Assembly (NCBI RefSeq): GCF_018215265.2
Contig: NZ_CP136562.1
Coordinates: 3,286,001 to 3,350,000, forward strand
Length of the DNA: 64,000 nucleotides
Source of the DNA: Paenarthrobacter sp. GOM3
GTDB taxonomy: Bacteria; Actinomycetota; Actinomycetes; Actinomycetales; Micrococcaceae
Direction: 5' to 3'
Positions within the stretch are counted from its first letter, which is position 1. Every line of letters starts with the position of its first letter. A program made the position numbers and the translations under genes. This document shows, piece after piece, positions 17,210 through 25,109 of this stretch. The notes below the pieces were generated by a model that searched no databases, was not told the DNA's origin, and saw nothing but the letters and a program-made list of their open reading frames with translations.

Positions 17210-18565
17210 TTAAGCGTGGGCCTTGATGGCTGCGGCGAGGACCTCGAGGCCGTCGATGAGCAGCTCGTCGCTGATGACCAGCGGCGGGAGCAGGCGGATG
17301 ACGTTGCCGTAGGTGCCACAGGTCAGGATAACGACGCCTTCCTGGAGGCAGGCTGCGGCAACGGCCTTGGTGAGCTCGGGGTTCGGTTCCTTGGAGCCGG
17401 CCTGAACGAGTTCGATGGCGAGCATGGCGCCACGGCCACGGACGTCGCCAACCACGGAAACTTCAGCTGCCAGTTCGCGGAGCTTGCCCAGGGCGAGCTC
17501 TTCGATGTGGCGGGCGCGGCCGTTGAGGTCGTGCTGCTCCATGGTGTCGATGGCTGCCAGTGCTGCTGCGCAAGCGACCGGGTTGCCACCGTAGGTGCCG
17601 CCGAGGCCGCCCGGGTGAACGGCGTCGAGCAGGTCGGCGCGGCCGGTGATCGCGGACAGCGGGAGGCCGCCGGCGATGCCCTTGGCCATGGTGATGATGT
17701 CCGGGACAACACCTTCGTGGTCAACGGCGAACCATTCGCCCGTGCGGCAGAAGCCGGACTGGACCTCGTCGGCGATGAAGACGATGCCCTTTTCCTTGGC
17801 CCATGCCGACAATGCCGGGAGGAAGCCTTCGGCCGGGACAATGAAGCCGCCCTCGCCCTGGATGGGTTCGATGATGATCGCGGCAACCTGGTCGCCACCG
17901 ATCTGCTTCTCGATCATGGTGATGGCGCGCTTGGCAGCCTCGGCGCCCGTGATTTCCGGGTTCTCTTCACGGAACGGGTAGCTCATGGGCATGCGGTAGA
18001 CCTCGGGCGCGAACGGGCCGAAGTTGGTCTTGTACGGCATGGCCTTGGCGGTGAGGGCCATGGTCAGGTTGGTGCGGCCGTGGTAAGCGTGGTCGAAAGC
18101 AACCACGGCGTCGCGACCGGTAGCCAGGCGGGCAACCTTGACGGCGTTCTCCACGGCTTCAGCGCCGGAGTTGAACAGCACGGTGCGCTTGGCGTGATCG
18201 CCCGGGGTGAGGCGGTTGAGCTGCTCGGCAACTGCAACGTAGCCCTCGTACGGGGTGACCATGAAGCAGGTGTGCGTGAAGTGTGCAGCAGCTTCCTGGA
18301 CAGCGGCGACGACGGCGGGGTCGGACGCACCGACGCTGGTCACGGCGATGCCGGAACCGAGGTCGATGAAGGAGTTGCCGTCGACGTCGCGGATGATGCC
18401 GCCGTCGGCGTCTTCAACGTACACGGGGACGCCGGAGGCGACGCCGGCAGCAACGACGGCGGAGCGGCGCTCTGCCAGTGCCTGCGACTTGGGGCCGGGG
18501 AAGGCGCCGTTGATGTTGCGCTTCTGCTCGATGCGGTACGAGAGTTCGTTCGCGGTAGTGGTCAT
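17210..18565 (-). CDS. gabT: 4-aminobutyrate aminotransferase
   Basis: A 451-residue class-III PLP aminotransferase that converts GABA and 2-oxoglutarate to succinate semialdehyde and glutamate. The PLP-binding residues are visible: the phosphate-site GSGIAVTSVG, FNSGAEAVENAVK (131-143), Asp266 in IADEVQSGF and the Schiff-base Lys295 in TMAKGIAGG. It follows patD on the same strand by 28 bp, so aminobutyraldehyde made into GABA by PatD is the likely feed. No succinate-semialdehyde dehydrogenase is in the window. Confidence 0.95.
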   Translation of the reverse strand: MTTTANELSYRIEQKRNINGAFPGPKSQALAERRSAVVAAGVASGVPVYVEDADGGIIRDVDGNSFIDLGSGIAVTSVGASDPAVVAAVQEAAAHFTHTCFMVTPYEGYVAVAEQLNRLTPGDHAKRTVLFNSGAEAVENAVKVARLATGRDAVVAFDHAYHGRTNLTMALTAKAMPYKTNFGPFAPEVYRMPMSYPFREENPEITGAEAAKRAITMIEKQIGGDQVAAIIIEPIQGEGGFIVPAEGFLPALSAWAKEKGIVFIADEVQSGFCRTGEWFAVDHEGVVPDIITMAKGIAGGLPLSAITGRADLLDAVHPGGLGGTYGGNPVACAAALAAIDTMEQHDLNGRARHIEELALGKLRELAAEVSVVGDVRGRGAMLAIELVQAGSKEPNPELTKAVAAACLQEGVVILTCGTYGNVIRLLPPLVISDELLIDGLEVLAAAIKAHA

Positions 18566-18593
18566 GGGGTGGTTGCCTTTCTGGGAAGCCGGG

Positions 18594-20024
18594 TTACGCG
18601 TCGAGTGCAGACATCACGTGCTTGATGCGCGTGTAGTCCTCGACGCCGTACATGGAGAGGTCCTTGCCGTAGCCGGACTGTTTGAAGCCGCCGTGCGGCA
18701 TCTCTGCCGTGAGGAGGATGTGGGTGTTGATCCAGACTGCACCGAAGTCCAGGTCGCGGCTCATGCGCATGGCAGTGCCGTGGTCGGTGGTCCAGACGCT
18801 GGAAGCCAAGGCGTATTCGACGTCGTTGGCCAGTTCGATCGCTTCTTCTTCGGTGCTGAACTTCTGGACGGTGATGACCGGTCCGAAGGTTTCCTTCTGC
18901 ACGATGTCGTCGCTCTGCTTGGCGCCGGAGATAATGGTGGGCTCGAAGAAGAAGCCCTTCTCCCCTGCGCGGTGGCCACCGGTTTCGATTTTGCAGTTCT
19001 CCGGGAGGTGCTCCACCACGGAGGTCACGGCGTTGAAGTGGTTCACGTTGTTGAGCGGACCGAAGTAGTTGTCTTCGTCGTTCTGCGAACCGGTGTGCAG
19101 GGTCTTGGTGTGCTCCACCATTGCTGCCACGACGTCGTCGTGGACCGAGTCTTCGATCAGAACGCGGGTGATGGCAGTGCAGTCCTGGCCGGCGTTGAAG
19201 AAGGCGAACTCGGCGATGGCCGCGGCGCTCTTCTTGATGTCGGCATCCTTGAAGACGATGGCCGGAGCCTTGCCGCCAAGTTCCAGGTGGGCACGCTTGA
19301 GGCCCTTGGCTGCGCCGCTGGCGACGGCGATGCCGGCGCGGACGGAGCCGGTGATGGAAACCAGGCCCGGGACCTTGTGGTCAACCATCATTGCGCCGGT
19401 CTCACCGGTGCCGAGGACGACATTGAGGACGCCGGCGGGGAAGATCTCGCCGGCGAGGCGGGCCAGGACAAGGGTGGATTCCGGCGTGGTGTCGGAGGGC
19501 TTCAGGACGACGGTGTTGCCGGCGGCCAGTGCAGGGCCGATCTTCCAGATGGCCATCAGGAACGGGTAGTTCCACGGGGCAACCTGGGCCACGACGCCGA
19601 TGGGTTCGCGGCGCACGTAGGAAGTGTGGCCTTCGAAGTACTCTCCCGCTGACTTGCCTTCCATGATGCGTGCAGCACCGGCGAAGAAGCGGAGCTGGTC
19701 TGCGCCTGCAGCGATTTCCTCGGATGCGATCAGGGAGCGGACCTGTCCGGTGTTGCGGTGCTGCGCTTCGACGAGTTCGTCGCTGTGGGCCTCTACTGCG
19801 TCCGCGAGCTTGAGGAGCATGAGCTGGCGCTGGCCCGGGGTGGCCTTCTTCCAGGACTTGAACGCGTCACTGGCTGCGGTCATGGCGGCATCCACGTCGG
19901 CCTGGACCGAAATGGGCGACTTGGCAACGATGTCGCCGGTGGCAGGATTGACGATGTCCAGGAGACCTGTACCTGCCGGCGTAACGAATTCGCCATTGAT
20001 GAAGTTCTGCAAGGTTTGAACCAC
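18594..20024 (-). CDS. patD: Gamma-aminobutyraldehyde dehydrogenase
   Basis: An aldehyde dehydrogenase of 476 residues that oxidises 4-aminobutanal, from putrescine, to GABA. From GTG 20024 the protein begins VVQTLQNFINGEF; PWNYP is at 150-154, catalytic Glu248 in LELGG and nucleophile Cys282 in NAGQDCTA, a wording typical of the aminobutyraldehyde branch. The open frame extends to 20174 but the extra 50 residues have no family counterpart, and GAGGG lies 9-10 bases before GTG 20024. It forms an operon with gabT and is divergent from a PucR regulator. Confidence 0.9.
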   Translation of the reverse strand: MVQTLQNFINGEFVTPAGTGLLDIVNPATGDIVAKSPISVQADVDAAMTAASDAFKSWKKATPGQRQLMLLKLADAVEAHSDELVEAQHRNTGQVRSLIASEEIAAGADQLRFFAGAARIMEGKSAGEYFEGHTSYVRREPIGVVAQVAPWNYPFLMAIWKIGPALAAGNTVVLKPSDTTPESTLVLARLAGEIFPAGVLNVVLGTGETGAMMVDHKVPGLVSITGSVRAGIAVASGAAKGLKRAHLELGGKAPAIVFKDADIKKSAAAIAEFAFFNAGQDCTAITRVLIEDSVHDDVVAAMVEHTKTLHTGSQNDEDNYFGPLNNVNHFNAVTSVVEHLPENCKIETGGHRAGEKGFFFEPTIISGAKQSDDIVQKETFGPVITVQKFSTEEEAIELANDVEYALASSVWTTDHGTAMRMSRDLDFGAVWINTHILLTAEMPHGGFKQSGYGKDLSMYGVEDYTRIKHVMSALDA

Positions 20025-20082
20025 GGCGTGCAACCCTCTTTCGGTGTCTGGGCATGGGTTTAGCTGATCAGAGCCTATGCCA

Positions 20083-20130
20083 GGGAGGGGGTCCAAGGAA
20101 TAGTCAGCTGCACACAGACGACCCCCTCCC
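20083..20130. promoter_or_regulatory. 11 bp inverted repeat between patD and pucR
   Basis: Arms GGGAGGGGGTC (20083-20093) and GACCCCCTCCC (20120-20130) are perfect complements with a 26 bp centre. The element occupies the middle of the 143 bp divergent promoter region of patD-gabT and the PucR gene. A paired site for the PucR protein is the natural reading; a DNA-looped or stem structure is the alternative. Confidence 0.5.
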
Positions 20131-20167
20131 TTAGTGCGCTTGCCCAGCGTCGGGTTACCCTTTATCC

Positions 20168-21610
20168 ATGGCAATGTCCCTCGCTTCGCTCGTCGCTGTC
20201 CCCTCCCTCAAACTCCGCCAGGCCGGCCTTGCCGAGACCACCCTCAACCAGGACATCAGCTGGGTTGCGGTGACGGAGTTGGAGGATCCCCAGCGCTTCC
20301 TGAGCGGCGGCGAGTTGGTCCTCACCACGGGCTTGCGCCTCAAGAGCGCCGCGGACCAGCGGCGTTTCGTTCGTCAGGCCCAACGCGCCGGAGCTGTCGG
20401 AATCGGCTTCGGCATCGGCCTGACCCACGAGTCTGTCCCGGAGGCCCTCATCGCCGAGGCCAACCGCTGGGGATTGCCGCTGGTGGAGATACCTTACGAG
20501 ATCCCGTTCATCGCCATCGGCAAACTCGTGGCCGAGTCGCACTCCGCGGACCACTATTCCAACCTCGAACGCCTCTTGGCCGGGCACCAGATCCTGGCCC
20601 GCTCGCTCCTCACAGGCGGTGGGCTCAACGAGCTCCTCAAGCAGCTGGGCAGCATGCTTCGCACCGATGTGGTGCTGACCCAGTTCAGTGCCCAGCTCTA
20701 CAACAGCGTGGCTGGGAAACCGGCGCCGACGGCGGATGGCTGGGCTTCGTATCCGATTCCCACCGGCCGCAGGGATGCCTGCACGCTGTGGTTGCGCCAG
20801 CCTTTCGTGGACTCCGGGATTGTGAGTTATGCGCAGAACCTGATCAGCGTGGAGCTCAACAACATGGTCAAGCAGCGACAGTCGCAACGGGCCATGGCAG
20901 GACAGGTGCTGGACGACGTCATTCACGGCACCCTGGAAACCATTGAAGCGGCCCGCCGCCTGGCAGGGGTAGGCATCAACAGCACCCGGAAGAACGTGGT
21001 GCTGGTGGCGGAGTCCACGGCCCACCACAAACAGCTGATCAGCATCTCGCTCCCCCAAGCGCTGGAAGCCGGCGTCAGCGCCGTCGTCGGGAAGGACCTG
21101 GTCACGGTCATCAGCGACGACGGCAGCTCGGCCACCGCCCTGGCCAAGAGCCTCAGCGACCACCTGCAGGAGGCCGGCATCCATGCCGTGATTGGTATCG
21201 GGGGCGCTTACACGAAGCCGAACGGCCTGCGCTGGAGCTACTTTGAAGCGCGCGACGCCGTGGCGCACGGCTTGCCGGTCAACGAACCGGAACGGCTGAG
21301 CCTGACGTCGCTGTTGCTCGCCAGCGAGGATGTGCCCCTCGCTGACATGGCCAGTGAATCCCTCACGCCACTGCGGAAGTTCGATGCCGCACATGGAGCC
21401 GAGCTGGTAGCCACTTTGGAAAGCTACCTCAACCACAACGGCTCGGTGGCAGCCGTGGCAGAAGCCTTGACGCTGCACCGGAACACCGTCCGCTACCGGC
21501 TGGCGCAGATAACTGAGCTCACGGGTTACGACCCTTCCCAGACGCAGGATCGCGTGCAGCTCTGGCTGGCGCTGGCCGTCCAGCGGCTGGGGTCGCGGAA
21601 CCCGAGGTAG
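20168..21610 (+). CDS. PucR-family transcriptional regulator (GABA/polyamine control)
   Basis: A 480-residue regulator with the PucR N-terminal domain (ISWVAVTELEDPQRFLSGGELVLTTG at about 29-54), a middle GGDEF-like/CdaR region and a C-terminal PucR helix-turn-helix (ALTLHRNTVRYRLAQITELTG, about 432-452). PucR/CdaR proteins sense nitrogenous or sugar-acid metabolites. Divergence from patD-gabT with a shared inverted repeat makes it the likely controller of aminobutyraldehyde/GABA use. The effector is not known. Confidence 0.9.
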   Translation: MAMSLASLVAVPSLKLRQAGLAETTLNQDISWVAVTELEDPQRFLSGGELVLTTGLRLKSAADQRRFVRQAQRAGAVGIGFGIGLTHESVPEALIAEANRWGLPLVEIPYEIPFIAIGKLVAESHSADHYSNLERLLAGHQILARSLLTGGGLNELLKQLGSMLRTDVVLTQFSAQLYNSVAGKPAPTADGWASYPIPTGRRDACTLWLRQPFVDSGIVSYAQNLISVELNNMVKQRQSQRAMAGQVLDDVIHGTLETIEAARRLAGVGINSTRKNVVLVAESTAHHKQLISISLPQALEAGVSAVVGKDLVTVISDDGSSATALAKSLSDHLQEAGIHAVIGIGGAYTKPNGLRWSYFEARDAVAHGLPVNEPERLSLTSLLLASEDVPLADMASESLTPLRKFDAAHGAELVATLESYLNHNGSVAAVAEALTLHRNTVRYRLAQITELTGYDPSQTQDRVQLWLALAVQRLGSRNPR

Positions 21611-21647
21611 GACCGTCGTGGAGAGGTTCGCCACAGAAGTCTGGACA

Positions 21648-21666
21648 TTAGACGTCAAACGTCTAA
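21648..21666 (+). promoter_or_regulatory. GntR-type operator before the MFS-GntR operon
   Basis: A perfect 8 bp palindrome TTAGACGT / ACGTCTAA with a 3 bp spacer, ending 9 bases before the MFS start codon. This is the usual size for a FadR-subfamily GntR dimer. The cognate protein is most likely the GntR regulator encoded second in the same operon, giving autoregulated control of the transporter. Confidence 0.75.
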
Positions 21667-21675
21667 CCTTTAGTT

Positions 21676-22974
21676 ATGGCTGCGACGACCCCTTTGACTC
21701 CCTCGACAGGAAATATCCCTACGATCTCCCCCGCTGACGCTGCTGGTTCGGTGTCTTCGGCGAGTGCGGCGAGCCAGGCAGCTCCACAGACGCGCGTCGT
21801 GGCCGTCGTCGGCATTGTTGCCGTGGTCCTTATCGGCCTGAATCTCCGCGCCGGTATTACCAGCGCCGCCGCCTTGTTCCACGAGCTGCAGCAGGTCCTG
21901 GGCTACGGCGCCTTGGTTGCGTCCATCCTTCCGTCCATTCCCTTGCTCTGCTTTGCCGTTGCGGGGATGGGGACCTCGTGGCTGACGCGCCGTGTCGGTG
22001 TTGAGAAGGCCATCGCCATCGCCTTGGCGTTGCTGGCTGGAGGTTTGTTGGTTCGCGGTGTTCCCGTGACCGGCGCCCTGCTCGGTGGAACGGTGCTGGC
22101 AATGTCCGGCCTGGCTGTCTGCAACGTAGCAATGCCGTCCTTCATCCGGGAGCACTACTCCGAGCGCACCTCCATGATGACCGGCCTCTACACCTTCACC
22201 ATGTCGGGAGGCGCCACCTTCGCGGCCGCGGTCAGCGTCCCCCTGTCCCAACAGCTCGGCTCACCCTCGATGGGCCTTGCCGCCTGGGGCCTGCTGGGCG
22301 TCGCCGCCCTCCTGGGATTCCTGCCCATGGTCCTGCACACCCACCGCAACAGCACCAAGACCGAACGCCCCCGCGTGTCCATGTGGCCGCTCCTGCGCAC
22401 CCGCCTTGGCATCCTGATCACGGCGATCTTCACGTTCCAGGCCTTCCTCGCCTACGCCGTGATGAGCTGGTTCGCCTACATCCTGACCTCACAGGGCCTC
22501 AGCGCTTCCGAGAGCGGCCTGCAGTTCGGCGTGATGCAGCTGGTCTCCGTCGCTGCAGGCATGATCCTGCTCGCGTTCGGCTCCAGGCCGGGCATGCTGC
22601 GCCCCGCACTGTACCTCGCCAGCAGCTCCACCCTGTTGGCCATCGCGGCCATGATTTGGCTGCCGACATCCTTGGCAGTCGTGCCGGCTGTGCTATTCGG
22701 TTTTGGCTTGGGCATCTTCCCGCTGGTCCTGGTGATCATCAGCCGCAGCGGACGTTCGACGGCGGAAACCACCGCGCTCTCCACCGTCGCCCAATCACTG
22801 GGATACTTGATAGCGGCAGTGGGTCCCTTTGGCATGGGACTCCTCCACAGCGCCACTGGCGGCTGGGTGCTGCCCCTGAGCCTGCTGTCGATCGTGGCTG
22901 TGGCACTCATGGTCACCTGCCACATGCTCACCAGCAAGCGAACTGCCACCAAGACCGGACCGAGGACAGTATGA
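21676..22974 (+). CDS. MFS transporter, CynX/NimT family
   Basis: A 432-residue membrane protein with about 12 hydrophobic segments. The first helix carries GLNLRAGITSAAALFHELQQVLG (about 55-77), characteristic of the cyanate/nitroimidazole (CynX/NimT, YeaN) branch of MFS. The ~45-residue N-terminal tail is Ser/Ala/Thr-rich and likely cytoplasmic. The substrate is unknown. Its TGA stop overlaps the ATG of the GntR gene (ATGA at 22971-22974), so the two are translated together. The palindrome at 21648-21666 lies over the start region. Confidence 0.88.
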   Translation: MAATTPLTPSTGNIPTISPADAAGSVSSASAASQAAPQTRVVAVVGIVAVVLIGLNLRAGITSAAALFHELQQVLGYGALVASILPSIPLLCFAVAGMGTSWLTRRVGVEKAIAIALALLAGGLLVRGVPVTGALLGGTVLAMSGLAVCNVAMPSFIREHYSERTSMMTGLYTFTMSGGATFAAAVSVPLSQQLGSPSMGLAAWGLLGVAALLGFLPMVLHTHRNSTKTERPRVSMWPLLRTRLGILITAIFTFQAFLAYAVMSWFAYILTSQGLSASESGLQFGVMQLVSVAAGMILLAFGSRPGMLRPALYLASSSTLLAIAAMIWLPTSLAVVPAVLFGFGLGIFPLVLVIISRSGRSTAETTALSTVAQSLGYLIAAVGPFGMGLLHSATGGWVLPLSLLSIVAVALMVTCHMLTSKRTATKTGPRTV

Positions 22975-23651
22975 CCCTGACCCCTTCGCATCGCCCAGCC
23001 TTGGCCGAGGAGATCACGGCCAAGCTGCGGGACATGATCAAGTCCGGCGAGTGGCCGCTTCAACAGCGCATTCCGGCGGAGCCCGAACTCATGGCCTCGC
23101 TGGGCGTTTCCCGCGGAACGCTGCGGGAAGCCATCAAGGCGCTGGCGCACTCGGGCATGCTTGAGGTCCGCCGCGGCGATGGCACCTACGTCCGCGCCAA
23201 CAGCGAGATGTCCGGCGCGGCCCAGCGCATGTACCTGGAGCACACCCAGGAACACATCGTGGAGGTCCGCCTCGGCTTGGATACACAGGCTGCCCGCCTT
23301 GCCACTAAGCACGCGACCGCGGAGGACCTTGCCGAGATGCGCCGGCTCCTTGCGCTCCGGCATGACGCCTGGCAGGCCGAGGACTACCCCACGTGGGCAC
23401 GGGCCGACTGGGAATTCCACGAACGTGTGGCCGTGGCCTCCGGAAACCCCCTGCTTCACCAGTTGTACGTCTCGTTCGGCGGCGTCTTCCACAACGATCT
23501 CCTCCGCCAGCAGCGTAAGGGCGGCTTCAATGGCATTCCCCGCGAAGGTCATGACGAGTTGGTGGATGCGTTGGAAGCCCACGATCCCGACGCTGCGGTG
23601 AGCAGCGTGTACCGCAACCTCGATTTTTGCGCGGACCAGACCCAGCCGTAA
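22971..23651 (+). CDS. GntR-family regulator, FadR subfamily
   Basis: A 226-residue repressor. The N-terminal winged helix (about 8-76) contains the hallmark ELMASLGVSRGTLREAIKAL and LEVRRGDGTYV; the C-terminal all-helical FCD domain (about 88-220) has EVRLGLDTQAARLA, DWEFHERVAVASGNP and H residues suited to a metal/acid ligand site. I took ATG 22971, which overlaps the MFS stop; the longer upstream frame is only the shadow of that gene. It probably represses its own operon through the palindrome at 21648. Confidence 0.92.
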   Translation: MTLTPSHRPALAEEITAKLRDMIKSGEWPLQQRIPAEPELMASLGVSRGTLREAIKALAHSGMLEVRRGDGTYVRANSEMSGAAQRMYLEHTQEHIVEVRLGLDTQAARLATKHATAEDLAEMRRLLALRHDAWQAEDYPTWARADWEFHERVAVASGNPLLHQLYVSFGGVFHNDLLRQQRKGGFNGIPREGHDELVDALEAHDPDAAVSSVYRNLDFCADQTQP

Positions 23652-23654
23652 GCC

Positions 23655-25028
23655 TTACGGCACGGTTTCGACCCCGGCACCCGCCGCATCCTTGAACCTG
23701 GCATCAATGAGCACCACATCACGACCAGCACGACCCAACAGGCTTGCCGCAATACTCGCGCGGTAGCCCGTGGCACAGTGCACCCAGATCTTCACTTCGG
23801 GGATCCTTGTCATTTTTCCAAGGAGCGCGTAGACGGGAATGTTGAGGGCTCCTTTGACGTGTGAGGCTTCGAATTCTTCAGGCCGCCGAACGTCCAGCAC
23901 CACGTCCTCCTTCGCCCTCTCCTGGAACAGCAAGGTCCAGTCGCCGTGCGGATAGGACGCCTGCGGATGCCCTGGCGCCACAGTCCGCAGCAGTTCAATG
24001 CCAGGCCCGACGGCGGCGTCCGGACTTTCGATGCCGATTCTCGCCAGATCACGGATCGCCTTCTCAACCTCGTCCAGTGGGCCCAACAGAGTTAGCGGCT
24101 GGTTCCACGGGATGACCCAACCGAGGTAGCTGGTGAAGTTGTCCCCGCGACCGTATTCGAAGCTCACGCTGCCGTCCAGGTGGCTGTCCGCGAATGCCAC
24201 CCGGTGCCGGAGGTCCACAACCCACTCCCCTGACCTCAAACGCCGGCCCAGCTCCCCGGCATCCACGGAGTCCGGCACATCCAACGCCGCCGGCCCAACC
24301 CCGGCCGCGTTGAGTGGGCTCATGTGGGCGTAGTACGCGGGATAGGCCGTGATGTTTGCCAGCAACTCTGAGACGAAGTGGTCCTCGCTGGGGTCCGTCA
24401 GGGCGTGGTTGGACTCGGATTGCTCACCCAGAGTGGACGAATCCTGGTGGCTGGCGGGGCCGATCGAACAAAACGAGCCAAAGCCGTGTGTCGGGTACAA
24501 CGCCGCGTCAGGGCTGGCTTGGGAGGCTAAGCGCCGGACCGATGCGTACTGCTCATGCGCCAGCGCAGCTGTGTCATCTGGCGAGACCAGGTCCGTCCGT
24601 CCGACTGAACCGTAGAGCAGGCTACCGCCGGAAAACACAGCCTCAGGGCCGCCGTCGTGCGCGTCATCGGTAACCACGTACGAGAGGTGCGTGTGGGTGT
24701 GCCCCGGGGTCGCCACCACCCTGACGGACAGCCGGCCGATGCGAAGGACCTGGCCGTCCGTGACAGGGACGCGGGTGAAAGAGACGTCGTCCTCGGCGTT
24801 CACCAGGTAGTCGGCGCCGTGCCTCTCCGCCAGGACCAGCCCGCCTGTGACGTAGTCGTTGTGGAGGTGGGTTTCGGCAACGTGCGTGATCAGGACGCCG
24901 GCTTCCAAGGCTGCGGCTTCAACACGGTCAATGTCCCGTTGGGGATCGATCACCAAAGCCACGGAGCCGTCGTGCACCAAGTAGCTGCGGTCCCCCAGCT
25001 GGGGAGTTTCAATGACAACGACGTCCAT
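23655..25028 (-). CDS. MBL-fold hydrolase with two rhodanese-like domains
   Basis: A 457-residue protein related to persulfide dioxygenase/rhodanese fusions of sulfur handling. The metallo-beta-lactamase domain is at about 1-230: H54, H56, D58 in ETHLHNDYVTGG and H110 in PGHTHTHLSY. The usual second His of the HxHxDH motif is Tyr59, as in one branch of the family. A middle rhodanese-like domain (about 265-330) lacks a catalytic Cys; the C-terminal one (about 365-440) has Cys418 in HCATGYRA. It ends 3 bp from the convergent GntR gene. Persulfide or thiosulfate as substrate is inference from domain content. Confidence 0.87.
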   Translation of the reverse strand: MDVVVIETPQLGDRSYLVHDGSVALVIDPQRDIDRVEAAALEAGVLITHVAETHLHNDYVTGGLVLAERHGADYLVNAEDDVSFTRVPVTDGQVLRIGRLSVRVVATPGHTHTHLSYVVTDDAHDGGPEAVFSGGSLLYGSVGRTDLVSPDDTAALAHEQYASVRRLASQASPDAALYPTHGFGSFCSIGPASHQDSSTLGEQSESNHALTDPSEDHFVSELLANITAYPAYYAHMSPLNAAGVGPAALDVPDSVDAGELGRRLRSGEWVVDLRHRVAFADSHLDGSVSFEYGRGDNFTSYLGWVIPWNQPLTLLGPLDEVEKAIRDLARIGIESPDAAVGPGIELLRTVAPGHPQASYPHGDWTLLFQERAKEDVVLDVRRPEEFEASHVKGALNIPVYALLGKMTRIPEVKIWVHCATGYRASIAASLLGRAGRDVVLIDARFKDAAGAGVETVP

Positions 25029-25040
25029 ACCCCACCATAA

Positions 25041-25107
25041 AACAACGCGGGGTCACTTAGGGCCCATCCGGAAGCCCCGGACCGGCCGTAGGTGACCCCG
25101 CGTTGTT
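25041..25107 (-). terminator. Terminator after the second fprA
   Basis: A perfect 16 bp stem, arms 25041-25056 (AACAACGCGGGGTCAC) and 25092-25107, with a 35 bp centre. It lies directly after the FprA stop on the minus strand and before the start of the MBL-rhodanese gene, insulating the two. Confidence 0.75.
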
Positions 25108-25109
25108 CT

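Noticed and set aside
17141..18625. A 494-codon plus-strand frame opposite gabT
   Set aside because: Shadow of gabT caused by third-position G+C bias; low-complexity Gly/Asp/Val composition.
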